From Hyphomicrobium sp. (GTDB lineage Bacteria > Pseudomonadota > Alphaproteobacteria > Rhizobiales > Hyphomicrobiaceae): 64,000 bases of DNA. The translations under genes and the position numbers were made by a program. The DNA is taken from the NCBI GenBank assembly GCA_002928515.1, contig PERI01000003.1:1-64000 (forward strand), given 5' to 3'. Positions 18,461 through 27,372 of this stretch are shown here, piece by piece. Within the stretch, counting starts at the first letter, position 1, and each line of letters starts with the position of its first letter. Under the pieces are notes generated by a model. The model saw only the letters and a program-made list of their open reading frames with translations, was not told where the DNA came from and did no database searches.

Positions 18461-18893
18461 ACCATTGGCCTTTCTGTTCAAATTGTCCCGCATGACAGCG
18501 AGGTCTATCCCTCCGGCGCAAAGCCCCATTCAGGCCGAGAAAGGCCCATCTGGTACCCAAAGAGTGAAGACACAGGGATATGAAATGGGTAAAAACCCAT
18601 TTGGTCCAGGCAGTTAAGGTGTACGACCAAAACTTCCTAGATCCCTTTCAGCCTCCAACCGGAGCGGGTGACGAAGCGGGTTATACAGCAAATTGCTGGT
18701 CCATCAAGGCTGCGACCTAGCGGGTGCGGCATTGCTGCGGAGCTTTATTGTCATTGCCCTATCCTGAGAGATGCCTGGTCGCGCCACCCACAATCAAATG
18801 TTCTGCAAGCCATGCCGTTGCCATGGGAATCATGTGCAAAGTCCGGCGGCCGGTTTAACCGCGCGTTGTGGTGTTGAAGAGGGAGATTTGACG
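18461..18893. other. Divergent intergenic region between rpsF and a small acidic gene
   Basis: These 433 bases hold the rpsF leader and promoter (minus strand) and the promoter of the following plus-strand gene. Besides the possible leader hairpin there is an 8-bp inverted repeat AAATGGGT-AAAA-ACCCATTT at 18584-18603. ORFs here are short and unconvincing. No convincing pair of -35/-10 boxes was found by eye. Confidence 0.5.
18498..18519 (-). promoter_or_regulatory. Possible S6:S18-binding leader hairpin of rpsF
   Basis: On the minus strand, 38-59 bases upstream of the rpsF ATG, GCGCCGGAGG-GATAGA-CCTCGC can pair GAGG with CCTC and has an adjacent CCG. Known S6:S18 autoregulatory leaders use a hairpin with a conserved CCG bulge next to G-C pairs upstream of rpsF, so position and motif fit. 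The flanking pairing here is short and I could not compute a fold. Treat as a hypothesis. Confidence 0.25.
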
Positions 18894-19142
18894 ATGAAGT
18901 TCGCTGCCTACACGGAAGAAACGATTTGGGCCATCGGTGAGACCGAAGCGGAAGCCCGTGCCGAAGGCGAGGATACGATCCGCGAAACCGAAGGGCGTGC
19001 TGACCAGTTGGCTTTGATGAAGGTTGCACCCATCGATGATGATTTGGTCGAGGCTTTAAATGAAGCCGAAGCCAAGGGCACAGATGTGCTTTTCGATTTG
19101 ATCGACGGCGAGTTGTGCGAAGTCGAAACTGTCGAGAGCTGA
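18894..19142 (+). CDS. Small acidic protein of unknown function
   Basis: The 82-residue protein starts at ATG 18894 after a good ribosome-binding site (GAGGGAG, about nine bases upstream). It is strongly acidic, with many Glu and Asp, and reads 'MKFAAYTEETIWAIGETEAE...' to 'IDGELCEVETVES'. It has no membrane segment or signal peptide and a single cysteine near the end. I recognise no domain with certainty. The pattern (short beta start, Ala/Glu-rich helix, then a mixed end) recalls small uncharacterised alphaproteobacterial proteins. The ORF track starts upstream at 18771 without support. It stands alone between rpsF and an MFS gene. Confidence 0.7.
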   Translation: MKFAAYTEETIWAIGETEAEARAEGEDTIRETEGRADQLALMKVAPIDDDLVEALNEAEAKGTDVLFDLIDGELCEVETVES

Positions 19143-19254
19143 CGTGTTCGCTGCCTTTTGAAGCCCTGCGCCGCCGGTCTGCGTATGGCGCGGGGCTGAT
19201 CCACGCATTGTCATGTCGCGTGTGGGCATGACTTGAGGTAGGTGATGCGCGCCC

Positions 19255-20496
19255 ATGTCCGAGCCCGCTCCCACCTCAACCGACCTGCAATCCCAGCCGT
19301 CACAGTCTTTGGCCGGCGAAAGGCCACATGACGAGCGCAATTTGCTCTGGGCCTTGCTGTTTGGAAATTTCGTCACCGGTACCGGCATTTTGCTTCCGGC
19401 CGGGATGTTGAGCGACATCGCATTAGCATTCAACGTATCCATCCCAAGTGCCGGAACTCTGTTGCTGGTCAGCGGTGTTGTGGTTGCGATTGGTGCACCG
19501 TTGATCGCGGCTGTTACAAGTCATATCGACCGGCGCCGCATACTCGTATTCTCCATGCTTCTCTATGCGGTGTGCCATGCGATTTCTGCCATGGCTCCCA
19601 CATTTGAGATTTTGATCGCTGCGCGATTTGCTCTGGCGATTTCGGCGGCGATCTTTACGCCTCAGGCCGCCGCAACTCTCAGCGCCTTGCTACCGCCAGA
19701 ACGACGTTCGGCTGCTATCACCATGGTGTTCGTTGGGTGGTCGTTGGCGACGGTCGGCGGCATGCCGCTCGGCGGGTATATTGCTCATGCTTGGGGTTGG
19801 CAGGCCGCATTTGGCATCGTTGCGGTGATGTCTTTGATCGCAGCCTTTGCCGTTTGGCGTGCCGTGCCAGGCATGGTCATCATCACGCCGCTCACGCGCG
19901 CATCGTGGCGTCGTGTTCTGAGCAATCCTGCGATGCTGCTTGTTTTGCTGGTCACCGTTCTCAATGGCACAGGACAGTTCACATTTTTCACGTATCTCAA
20001 TCCGTCCTTGAGATCATCGCTCCTTGCCGATGTATCGCTCGTGACGGCCATACTCGCTTGGTACGGTGTGTCAGCGACCATCGGTAATGTGGTTGTCTCG
20101 CGTTTGGTGACAGGCTTGGGAGCGTCGCGGTCAGCTCATTTGACTTTGCTGTCGATGAGTGTCGGCATGATCATTTGGGGGTTCGGGGCGCACTTGCTAT
20201 GGGCTGTGCTTTTGGCCGCGTCGCTGTGGGGTGTAGGAACATTTGCCGCCAATTCCATTCAGCAAGCGCGGCTCGCGGCTATCGATCCGAATGTCACATC
20301 GGCATCCGTCGCTCTCAATACCTCGGCCATTTATCTTGGTCAGGCGGCAGGCTCAGGGCTTGGAGGCGCGATGATCAATGCTCATGCGCTGGCCTATCTG
20401 CCGTGGGCAGGGGCGGCGATCTTATTGATGGCGGTGGTTTTTTCCCTCGTCGCCCAGAGCTATGAGCCCGAGGCTGCGACGGCGCGTCGCCAATAA
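19255..20496 (+). CDS. MFS transporter (DHA1 type)
   Basis: The 413-residue protein has an estimated 12 transmembrane helices after a polar N-terminal tail of about 30 residues. The MFS signature between helices 2 and 3 is represented by 'SHIDRRRILVFSM', and 'GRFALAISAAIFTPQAAAT'-like helix 4 sequence plus 'LPPERRSAAITMVFVGWSLATVGGMPLGGY' in helix 5 (motif C, GxxxGPxxGG-like) point to a drug:H+ antiporter of the DHA1/AraJ-YdhP branch. The substrate is unknown. An ene-reductase gene follows 146 bases downstream in the same direction, so the two may be used together in handling electrophilic compounds, but this is inference. Confidence 0.85.
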   Translation: MSEPAPTSTDLQSQPSQSLAGERPHDERNLLWALLFGNFVTGTGILLPAGMLSDIALAFNVSIPSAGTLLLVSGVVVAIGAPLIAAVTSHIDRRRILVFSMLLYAVCHAISAMAPTFEILIAARFALAISAAIFTPQAAATLSALLPPERRSAAITMVFVGWSLATVGGMPLGGYIAHAWGWQAAFGIVAVMSLIAAFAVWRAVPGMVIITPLTRASWRRVLSNPAMLLVLLVTVLNGTGQFTFFTYLNPSLRSSLLADVSLVTAILAWYGVSATIGNVVVSRLVTGLGASRSAHLTLLSMSVGMIIWGFGAHLLWAVLLAASLWGVGTFAANSIQQARLAAIDPNVTSASVALNTSAIYLGQAAGSGLGGAMINAHALAYLPWAGAAILLMAVVFSLVAQSYEPEAATARRQ

Positions 20497-20642
20497 TTCT
20501 TTAGTTCGGGATAATTGAACTATTGAACAGCTTGTGTCCTCACCCCAAGTCTCCGTTGTATTTGGCGGGGCGCGTCGATCAAAATCTTCGATATCTGCGT
20601 TCCTCGCTTTGAAATTCCACAACGATACAACGAGGTCATGCG

Positions 20643-21731
20643 ATGCCTTCCAATTCCAACCTTGCGCCTTTATTCGAACCCGTTCGTCTCGGCGCGCTTG
20701 AGCTTAAAAACCGTATCGTCATGGCGCCACTTACGCGGTCGCGCAGTTCTGATCTTGCCGTGCCGCCGACATTTGCCGCCGATTATTATGCCCAGCGCGC
20801 GTCGGCTGGGCTGATCATCACGGAAGCAACACAGATTTCATACGATGCGATGGGATATTCACGCACGCCCGGCGCACATACGGACGCACAACTGAAAATC
20901 TGGGCATCCGTCGCGGATGCGGTGCATGCCAAAGGTGGCAAGATTGTCATGCAACTTTGGCATGTCGGTCGCATTGCCAGTCGGTTGAACACTGGCGTCG
21001 CGCGCGATGTCGTGGCACCCAGCGCAATCGCTGCACCCGGCAAAATGTACACCGACGCAAAAGGCATGGTCGATCATGATGTGCCGCGCGCGCTGGAAAC
21101 GCATGAAATTGCTGCCATCGCCAAAGATTTCGCGTCGGCTGCGCGCAATGCTATCGATGCCGGTTTCGATGGCGTCGAGATCCACTCAGCTAACGGCTAC
21201 TTGTTGCACCAATTCCTGTCGTCCAATGTGAACCAGCGCACCGATCAGTACGGTGGTTCTGTCGAGAACCGTGTGCGTATGCCGCTTGAAGTGGTGGAAG
21301 CTGTCATTGGTGCTGTGCCGCGTGAGCGCGTTGGACTTCGCGTCAGTCCGGGGCACGTCTTTAATGGCATAGAAGAAACCGATCTTGAAGCGCTCTATGG
21401 CCACTATCTGCCATGCCTCGAGTCGTATGGTTTGGCTTACCTGCACGTGATGCGGCCAACGTCGAACACCATGGCGCTTGATCCAGTCACGATGGCGCGA
21501 GGGCTCTTTAAAGGTTCGCTGATTGCTGCCGCAAACTACGACGCGGATAGCGGCGCAGCGTTGCTGAAATCTGGCGGTGCGGATGCCATTGCGTTCGGCC
21601 GCGCCTACATCGCTAATCCGGATTTGGTCGAGCGTTTGAAGGTAGGCGCTCCGCTCAATACGCCGCACGAAGCGACGTTCTACACGCCGGGTGAGAAGGG
21701 CTACACGGATTATCCGAGCTTAGCTGCCTAA
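20643..21731 (+). CDS. Old Yellow Enzyme family NADH:flavin oxidoreductase (alkene reductase)
   Basis: The 362-residue FMN enzyme of the OYE/NemA group reduces activated C=C bonds with NAD(P)H. The N-terminus 'LFEPVRLGALELKNRIVMAPLTRSR' is diagnostic, as are 'DGVEIHSANGYLLHQFLSS' (His-x-x-Asn substrate-binding motif) and 'QYGGSVENRVRMPLEVVEAV'. The FMN phosphate region is 'ADAIAFGRAYIANPDL'. It is full length. A GAGG precedes the ATG at eight bases. A clear terminator hairpin follows the stop. No dedicated TetR or LysR repressor is adjacent, unlike many nemA loci. Confidence 0.93.
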   Translation: MPSNSNLAPLFEPVRLGALELKNRIVMAPLTRSRSSDLAVPPTFAADYYAQRASAGLIITEATQISYDAMGYSRTPGAHTDAQLKIWASVADAVHAKGGKIVMQLWHVGRIASRLNTGVARDVVAPSAIAAPGKMYTDAKGMVDHDVPRALETHEIAAIAKDFASAARNAIDAGFDGVEIHSANGYLLHQFLSSNVNQRTDQYGGSVENRVRMPLEVVEAVIGAVPRERVGLRVSPGHVFNGIEETDLEALYGHYLPCLESYGLAYLHVMRPTSNTMALDPVTMARGLFKGSLIAAANYDADSGAALLKSGGADAIAFGRAYIANPDLVERLKVGAPLNTPHEATFYTPGEKGYTDYPSLAA

Positions 21732-21743
21732 CATTACTAAGCT

Positions 21744-21768
21744 GGGCGCATCGCGATATGATGCGCCC
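21744..21768 (+). terminator. Terminator hairpin after the alkene reductase gene
   Basis: A perfect 9-bp GC-rich stem (GGGCGCATC / GATGCGCCC) with a seven-base loop lies 12 bases after the stop. A modest T-rich run (CAGTTTTGG) follows a few bases later. It isolates the OYE gene from fabD. Confidence 0.6.
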
Positions 21769-21942
21769 CTCACAGTTTTGGCGATATTGATCGCGGTATG
21801 TGTTGCCTGCAAAGCCATGCCTATTGCCTGCTCGCGACCGAGCTGTAGCTTGACAGTCGCTGGGCAGGCGTGAACTAAAGCCTCCAAATTCGAATAATTG
21901 GCACGTGAATTTGCGTGCCTTTGGGATAAGGTTTGGGGCCGC

Positions 21943-22890
21943 ATGGCGATAGCATTCGTATTTCCCGGTCAAGGTAGCCAGGACGTCGGCATGGGTAAGG
22001 CGCTGGCCGATGCATTTCCATCAGCAAGAGATGTCTTCGCGGAGGTTGATGAGGCGCTGGGTCAAAACTTATCGCAGATCATGTGGGAAGGACCTAAAGA
22101 CGCCCTGACACTGACCGAGAATGCACAGCCCGCGCTTATGGCCGTATCCATGGCTGTGATGCGCGTACTGGAAGCTGAGAAAGGGTTTTCTCTTAAAGAT
22201 CGTGTGACGTTCGTTGCCGGTCATTCTTTAGGCGAGTATTCGGCGCTCGCTGCCGCTGGCGCATTTTCCATTGCCGATGCGGCGCGCCTTTTGAAATTGC
22301 GCGGGCAAGCCATGCAGAAAGCTGTGCCCGTCGGCAAAGGCGCGATGGCAGCACTGCTCGGCGTTGGCATCGACGTGGCGCAAAAAGTTGCTGCGGAAGC
22401 AGCTCAAGGCGATGTCTGTCAGGTTGCCAACGATAATGAGCCAACGCAGGTCGTGCTATCGGGCGACAAATCGGCGATCGATCGCGTCGCAGAGATTGGG
22501 AAAGCGCATGGAGTGCGTCGCACCGTTCCGTTGCCTGTCTCTGCACCCTTCCATTGTGCGTTGATGCAACCTGCCGCCGATGCGATGGCCGATGCGCTGG
22601 GTAAGGTCACAGTGAATACGCCCGTCGTCTCGGTCATTGCCAACGTGTTAGCGCAGCCGATTTCCGACCCCGATGCTATTCGGCGGTCTTTGGTCGAGCA
22701 GGTTACGGGCACGGTGCGCTGGCGTGAATGTGTGGCTTACATGGCCGCCAATGGCATTACGGATTTCTATGAAATAGGTGCGGGCAAAGTTCTTGCCGGA
22801 TTGGTCAAGCGCACGGCTGGAACGGTCAATGCGACAAGCATTGGCACGCCAGCAGACATGGATGCGGCATGGGCCGCGCTTTCGGGTTGA
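21943..22890 (+). CDS. fabD: Malonyl-CoA:ACP transacylase
   Basis: This enzyme transfers malonyl from CoA to acyl carrier protein for fatty-acid elongation. The 315-residue protein begins 'MAIAFVFPGQGSQDVGMGK'. The nucleophile is Ser95 in GHSLGEYSALAA, and the second His is in 'SAPFHCALM'. ATG 21943 is taken from the conserved N-terminus (the ORF opens at 21898). It leads the fabD-fabG-acpP-fabF block, and fabG begins ten bases after its stop. Confidence 0.96.
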   Translation: MAIAFVFPGQGSQDVGMGKALADAFPSARDVFAEVDEALGQNLSQIMWEGPKDALTLTENAQPALMAVSMAVMRVLEAEKGFSLKDRVTFVAGHSLGEYSALAAAGAFSIADAARLLKLRGQAMQKAVPVGKGAMAALLGVGIDVAQKVAAEAAQGDVCQVANDNEPTQVVLSGDKSAIDRVAEIGKAHGVRRTVPLPVSAPFHCALMQPAADAMADALGKVTVNTPVVSVIANVLAQPISDPDAIRRSLVEQVTGTVRWRECVAYMAANGITDFYEIGAGKVLAGLVKRTAGTVNATSIGTPADMDAAWAALSG

Positions 22891-22900
22891 GGAGACGCAG

Positions 22901-23647
22901 ATGTTCGATTTGACAGGTAAAACGGCGCTGGTGACGGGTGCCAGCGGAGGGCTCGGCGCAGAAATCGCCCGCGTCTTCCACAAACAAGGTGCGACGGTCG
23001 CTATTTCTGGACGGAAGGTCGAGGCACTTGATGCATTAGCTCAAGAACTGGGCGATCGGGTGCACATCGTGCCTTGTGATCTGGCCGATCGCGGTGCTGT
23101 TGGGAAGCTGATCGACGAGGCTGTCAAAGCGCTGGGCGGGCGGCTCGATATTCTCGTCAACAATGCAGGGCTGACCAAAGACAATCTGTTTATGGTCATG
23201 AAAGATGAGCAGTGGGACGATGTGATTGCGGTCAATCTCACCTCGACGTTCATGCTATGCCGGGCGGCCTCGCGGCACATGATGCGTTCGAAAACCGGCT
23301 ATGGTCGAATCATCAACATCGCTTCTGTTTCGGGCGTGTTCGGTAATCCGGGTCAGGGCAATTACGCCGCTTCTAAAGCCGGAATGATCGGCATGACCAA
23401 ATCCCTCGCCCGCGAAGTCGCCTCTCGTGGCATCACCGCCAACTGTGTTGCTCCAGGATTCATTGCCACCGCGATGACGGATGTCCTCAACGATAAGCAA
23501 AAGGGTGAAATCGCCAATATTATTCCGGCCCAGCGCTTTGGCGCGCCGCTCGATATCGCGGCGGGTTGTTTGTATTTGGCGTCCAACGAAGGTGGTTATA
23601 TCACTGGGCAGACGCTGCATATCAACGGCGGAATGGCGATGGTTTGA
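22901..23647 (+). CDS. fabG: 3-oxoacyl-ACP reductase
   Basis: This NADPH-dependent SDR reduces beta-ketoacyl-ACP. It is 248 residues, with the cofactor motif TGASGGLGAE, NNAGLTKDNL, a catalytic Ser in 'IINIASVSGVFGN' and YAASK ('GQGNYAASKAGMIGMTKS'). The segment NNAGLTKDNLFMVMKDEQWD is specific to FabG rather than generic SDRs. The ATG follows GAGGAGACGCAG, with the Shine-Dalgarno overlapping the fabD stop. The ORF start at 22778 lies inside fabD and is rejected. Confidence 0.96.
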   Translation: MFDLTGKTALVTGASGGLGAEIARVFHKQGATVAISGRKVEALDALAQELGDRVHIVPCDLADRGAVGKLIDEAVKALGGRLDILVNNAGLTKDNLFMVMKDEQWDDVIAVNLTSTFMLCRAASRHMMRSKTGYGRIINIASVSGVFGNPGQGNYAASKAGMIGMTKSLAREVASRGITANCVAPGFIATAMTDVLNDKQKGEIANIIPAQRFGAPLDIAAGCLYLASNEGGYITGQTLHINGGMAMV

Positions 23648-24116
23648 GGCCGCGATGCGCGCTTAACATTGCAGATCGCGCTTTGTCCTGTAGCTCATCA
23701 TGGTGAATCTCGGCGGGCCGTAGAGCCGAGCGATTTTGTCACGCTGACGCTTGGTCCAATTCGCCGCGCCGGGTTGCTTTGCAAGCCCTGTGAAGTGTGT
23801 TAACGACACCACGGTTTTTACACGTCCGCGATGCGTCATTTGTGTGGTTCTGCCCACCAAATTTTGGGAAATCCCTGACAAGTCAAAGATGTTTATGCGT
23901 CGTCCATGCTCACACGTGAGCTGTGGGCTGCGCTAGAAGTTACGGAATGAAGCAGGGTCGTCTAAGTTTGCCGTTGAGGCCAATTTTGACGGTGATGAAG
24001 ATAATTTCCGGGATATTCGAAACGACGCCACTTGGCAGCGCGTGTCGATGAGATAAGAACGGTTTCTGGCGGATCCCGACCGTCGAGCCAAGCGAAGAAA
24101 GACACGAGGATACACG
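23648..24116. other. Long intergenic stretch between fabG and acpP
   Basis: This 469-base gap is long for fabG-acpP. A 72-codon ORF on the minus strand (23663-23881), rich in Lys/Arg and beginning with ATG, is present, but I recognise no family and see no convincing ribosome-binding site. A plus-strand ORF overlaps it. The right part should hold the acpP promoter and leader, and a GAGGA ribosome-binding site lies just before the acpP ATG. No clear promoter boxes were identified. Confidence 0.4.
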
Positions 24117-24359
24117 ATGAGCGATGTCGCAGAGCGCGTGAAGAAGATTGTTGTCGAGCATCTCGGCGTCGAAACCGAAAAGGTGACAGACAACGCCAGC
24201 TTTATCGACGACCTGGGCGCCGATAGCTTGGATACCGTCGAATTGGTGATGGCGTTCGAAGAAGAATTCGGATGCGAAATTCCCGATGATGCCGCCGAGC
24301 ACATTTTAACGGTCGGCGATGCCGTGAAGTTCCTCGAGAAGAACGCGAGCGCTGCTTAA
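24117..24359 (+). CDS. acpP: Acyl carrier protein
   Basis: The 80-residue acidic protein carries the growing fatty-acyl chain on 4'-phosphopantetheine attached to Ser37 in the DSLDTVEL motif ('[20 protein letters not shown]'). Sequence and length are typical of housekeeping alphaproteobacterial AcpP. A GAGGA lies about eight bases before the ATG. It sits between fabG and fabF, as usual. Confidence 0.98.
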   Translation: MSDVAERVKKIVVEHLGVETEKVTDNASFIDDLGADSLDTVELVMAFEEEFGCEIPDDAAEHILTVGDAVKFLEKNASAA

Positions 24360-24528
24360 TCAGGCGCCCGGTTATGCGCTGGCCTTCCGTCTCTGTTTGT
24401 CAGAAGCTGGATAGGCTTGGCGATATCTCGTGAATAGGATTAGGGGGCTGGGTGACCGGCCCCCGGTTTGTGTGTCAGATACCAATACGTCACATTCAAA
24501 AACTGTGTCTCTGCGCCGGAATTCAACC

Positions 24529-25791
24529 ATGCGCCGCGTCGTCATTACTGGTCTGGGCCTTGTCACTCCCGTCGGCTGCGGAGTTGAAGCGGCTTGGAAA
24601 AATTTGTTAGCCGGTCAGAACGGCGCGCGTCGCGTTGAAGAATTCGAAGTTTCCGATATCACGTGTCAGATCGCAAATTTTATTCCGCGTGGCGCGACGT
24701 CCGATGGCAAATTCAATCCCGATGATTGGATGGAGCCGAAAGAACAGCGCAAAGTTGATGACTTTATTGTTTACGCGGTTGCGGCTGCCGATCAGGCGAT
24801 TGCCGATGCGGGCTTGAAGTTTGAAACAGAAGAAGAGCAAGAGCGTGCGGGTGTTCTGATCGGCTCTGGCATCGGCGGATTATCCGGCATTGCCGACACA
24901 TCCTTGCTGCTCAAGGAAAAGGGGCCGCGCCGCGTTTCGCCGTTCTTCATTCCGGGACGCTTGATCAATTTGGCTGGTGGTTACGTGTCGATCAAGCACA
25001 GCTTGAAGGGACCGAACAACGCAGTCGTGACGGCGTGCGCAACGGGTACACACGCTATTGGCGATGCAGCGCGCATCATTGCTCTCGGCGATGCCGACGT
25101 AATGGTTGCCGGTGGCGCTGAAAGTCCGATCTGCCGGATTGCGATGGCCGGCTTTGCCGCATGTCGAGCTCTATCCACCAACTTCAATGATGCGCCCACG
25201 AAAGCCTCGCGCCCCTACGACAAAGACCGCGACGGTTTTGTCATGGGTGAGGGTGCGGGCATTGTCGTTCTCGAAACCTATGAGCATGCCAAAGCGCGCG
25301 GCGCGCATATCTATGCTGAAATCATCGGCTATGGCATGTCCGGCGATGCGTTCCATATCACAGCGCCACATGAGTCGGGCGATGGGGCTTACCGGTGTAT
25401 GAAAGCAGCGCTCGCGCGTGCTGGAATTTCTGCTTCGGAAGTCGATTACGTCAATGCGCATGGCACATCGACGCCGATGGGCGATGAAATTGAGCTGGCT
25501 GCCGTTGAGCGTTTATTCGGCAACAGCGCTGGCAAGTTGGCAATGTCCTCGACTAAGTCTGCCATCGGACATTTGCTTGGAGCTGCTGGCGCCGTCGAGG
25601 CTGTGTTCTCGGCATTGGCCATTCGTGACAATATCGCGCCGCCGACTTTGAATCTTGACAATCCTTCCGTTGAGACGGCCATCGACTTGGTGCCGCACAC
25701 GCCGAAAAAGCGCGAAATCAACATTGCTTTGTCCAATTCGTTTGGATTTGGCGGTACCAATGCCTCACTCGTTCTGCGTCGCGTCGCATAA
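24529..25791 (+). CDS. fabF: Beta-ketoacyl-ACP synthase II
   Basis: This condensing enzyme elongates acyl-ACP with malonyl-ACP. The 420-residue product has the active-site Cys170 in 'VVTACATGTHAIGDAA', and the catalytic histidines in 'NAHGTSTPMGD' and 'KSAIGHLLGAAGAVEAVF'. ATG 24529 gives the conserved start 'MRRVVITGLGLVTPVG'. The ORF extension to 24430 is not conserved-looking. It lies 170 bases after acpP and 110 bases before mltG in the same direction. Confidence 0.96.
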   Translation: MRRVVITGLGLVTPVGCGVEAAWKNLLAGQNGARRVEEFEVSDITCQIANFIPRGATSDGKFNPDDWMEPKEQRKVDDFIVYAVAAADQAIADAGLKFETEEEQERAGVLIGSGIGGLSGIADTSLLLKEKGPRRVSPFFIPGRLINLAGGYVSIKHSLKGPNNAVVTACATGTHAIGDAARIIALGDADVMVAGGAESPICRIAMAGFAACRALSTNFNDAPTKASRPYDKDRDGFVMGEGAGIVVLETYEHAKARGAHIYAEIIGYGMSGDAFHITAPHESGDGAYRCMKAALARAGISASEVDYVNAHGTSTPMGDEIELAAVERLFGNSAGKLAMSSTKSAIGHLLGAAGAVEAVFSALAIRDNIAPPTLNLDNPSVETAIDLVPHTPKKREINIALSNSFGFGGTNASLVLRRVA

Positions 25792-25900
25792 CCTATCGCG
25801 CTTCCCGCTTTCGCCACATTTTACGCCGACCGTTAGGGTTTGAAGGTGCTGGACGGGCAGCGCTTTTGCATAAATTTTAAGGTATGGTGTTCGCATCAGT

Positions 25901-27244
25901 ATGAACAACCGCAAGAAACGGTCGGACGTGACCGCACGTACGAGGACCGCTGGCGCACGAAGTCCCGCTGAACGGCTTGAGCCGGGGCGCGCACCATCGC
26001 GCCCTAGAGGTTTGCAAGCGCGCGAACCTTCGCGTGTCGTTGGCGGCGCGGTTCGCTTTGTCAGTGCTCTCCTGACGCTGTGCCTCGTTGGCATGTTGGT
26101 TGTCAGTGGTGCCGGCCTTGCTGTCTATCATCAATATGAAAGCCCTGGTCCGCTTGAGAGCCCGCGCCGCATTGTTATTCCAACCGGTGAAGGTCGCATT
26201 GCGATTGCCGAGCGTCTTGAGCGTGAAGGTATCATAACCAATCGCTGGACGTTTGTCGGCGGGCTCATGTTACAGTCGTTGTTCGGCGATAAGAAGCGTC
26301 CAGAGTTGCGGGCAGGTGAATATGAATTGGCGCAAGGCGCATCCATGCGTCAGGTGATGGAGACGCTCTCGGAAGGCAAATCCATTCTCTACAAAGTCAC
26401 CATGCCTGAAGGGCTCACCAGCCAACAAATTGTCGAACGTCTCAAGAGCGATGAAAGTTTGTCAGGCGAGCTGACTTCAATACCGGCTGAAGGAACGCTG
26501 TTGCCTGACACATATCTGTTCGCCAAAGGCACGTCGCGCCCAGAAATCATCGAGCGCATGCAAGCTGAAATGCGCAAATTGCTTGCCGATCTGTGGGAGA
26601 AACGCTCGCCCGATCTGCCCTTGCGTACACCTGAAGAAGCTGTGACGTTTGCTTCGATTGTCGAGAAAGAAACCGGTCAAGCCGAAGAACGTCCGCGCGT
26701 GGCCTCCGTGTTTTATAATCGCTTGAAAAAGGGTATGCGATTGCAATCGGACCCGACCATCATCTATGGCATTGTCGGCGGTGAAGGTTCGCTCGGACGC
26801 GGCATTACACGCAGCGATATCGATACCAAGACGCCCTACAACACGTATCAAATCAACGGTCTGCCGCCTGGGCCCATTGCCAACCCTGGTCGCGCAGCGC
26901 TTGAAGCCACATTTGCCCCCGCGCAAACCAACGATCTTTATTTCGTCGCTGACGGAACGGGTGGACATAGCTTTTCTGAGACTTTGAAACAGCATAACGC
27001 CGCCGTGCAAAAGTGGCGTGAGGTCGAGAAGCAAGCCAAAGTTCGCAAAGACGCGAACAGCGGAAAACCACTGATCAATTCTGAGTCTGATCCTGATGTA
27101 GCACCCATCCCTGGGTCTTCGGATGAGGCTGCTCCAGCACCTCCAGCGAAAGTGGCGCCGGTCAAAACGGTCGCTCCAAAGGCCGATAAATCGGCCAGTA
27201 CAGCCGCTACAACTCCAGAGAATAAACCCAAAGCTGCGCCATAA
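25901..27244 (+). CDS. mltG: Endolytic transglycosylase MltG
   Basis: This inner-membrane lytic transglycosylase cleaves nascent glycan strands. The 447-residue protein has a basic cytoplasmic N-terminus (about 45 residues), one transmembrane helix ('ALLTLCLVGMLVVSGAGLAVY'), then the YceG domain with 'LRAGEYELAQGASMRQV', 'LLPDTYLF' and the catalytic Glu in 'ASIVEKETG'. The family C-terminal motif 'YNTYQINGLPPGPIANPG' is intact. An Ala/Pro/Lys-rich tail of about 70 residues follows. In alphaproteobacteria mltG regularly lies between fabF and yicC-gmk, as here. Confidence 0.95.
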   Translation: MNNRKKRSDVTARTRTAGARSPAERLEPGRAPSRPRGLQAREPSRVVGGAVRFVSALLTLCLVGMLVVSGAGLAVYHQYESPGPLESPRRIVIPTGEGRIAIAERLEREGIITNRWTFVGGLMLQSLFGDKKRPELRAGEYELAQGASMRQVMETLSEGKSILYKVTMPEGLTSQQIVERLKSDESLSGELTSIPAEGTLLPDTYLFAKGTSRPEIIERMQAEMRKLLADLWEKRSPDLPLRTPEEAVTFASIVEKETGQAEERPRVASVFYNRLKKGMRLQSDPTIIYGIVGGEGSLGRGITRSDIDTKTPYNTYQINGLPPGPIANPGRAALEATFAPAQTNDLYFVADGTGGHSFSETLKQHNAAVQKWREVEKQAKVRKDANSGKPLINSESDPDVAPIPGSSDEAAPAPPAKVAPVKTVAPKADKSASTAATTPENKPKAAP

Positions 27245-27372
27245 TCTCTGTTAGCACTTGCCGGCCCTCATGGTCAGGGTTGGCGGCTTATCATTGCTCG
27301 GCTAAGTTGCCCGCCATAGAACACGGCACAATTCTCGTTTGAGAATTAGGACAAGGCCGGGCACGGAGTTTC

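Noticed and set aside
23663-23881. 72-codon minus-strand ORF between fabG and acpP as a gene
   Set aside because: No family, no ribosome-binding site and an overlapping plus-strand ORF; kept only as a note in the gap description.
27261-27283. Hairpin after mltG as a terminator
   Set aside because: Pairing needs two G-U pairs and no T-run follows; yicC continues in the same direction.
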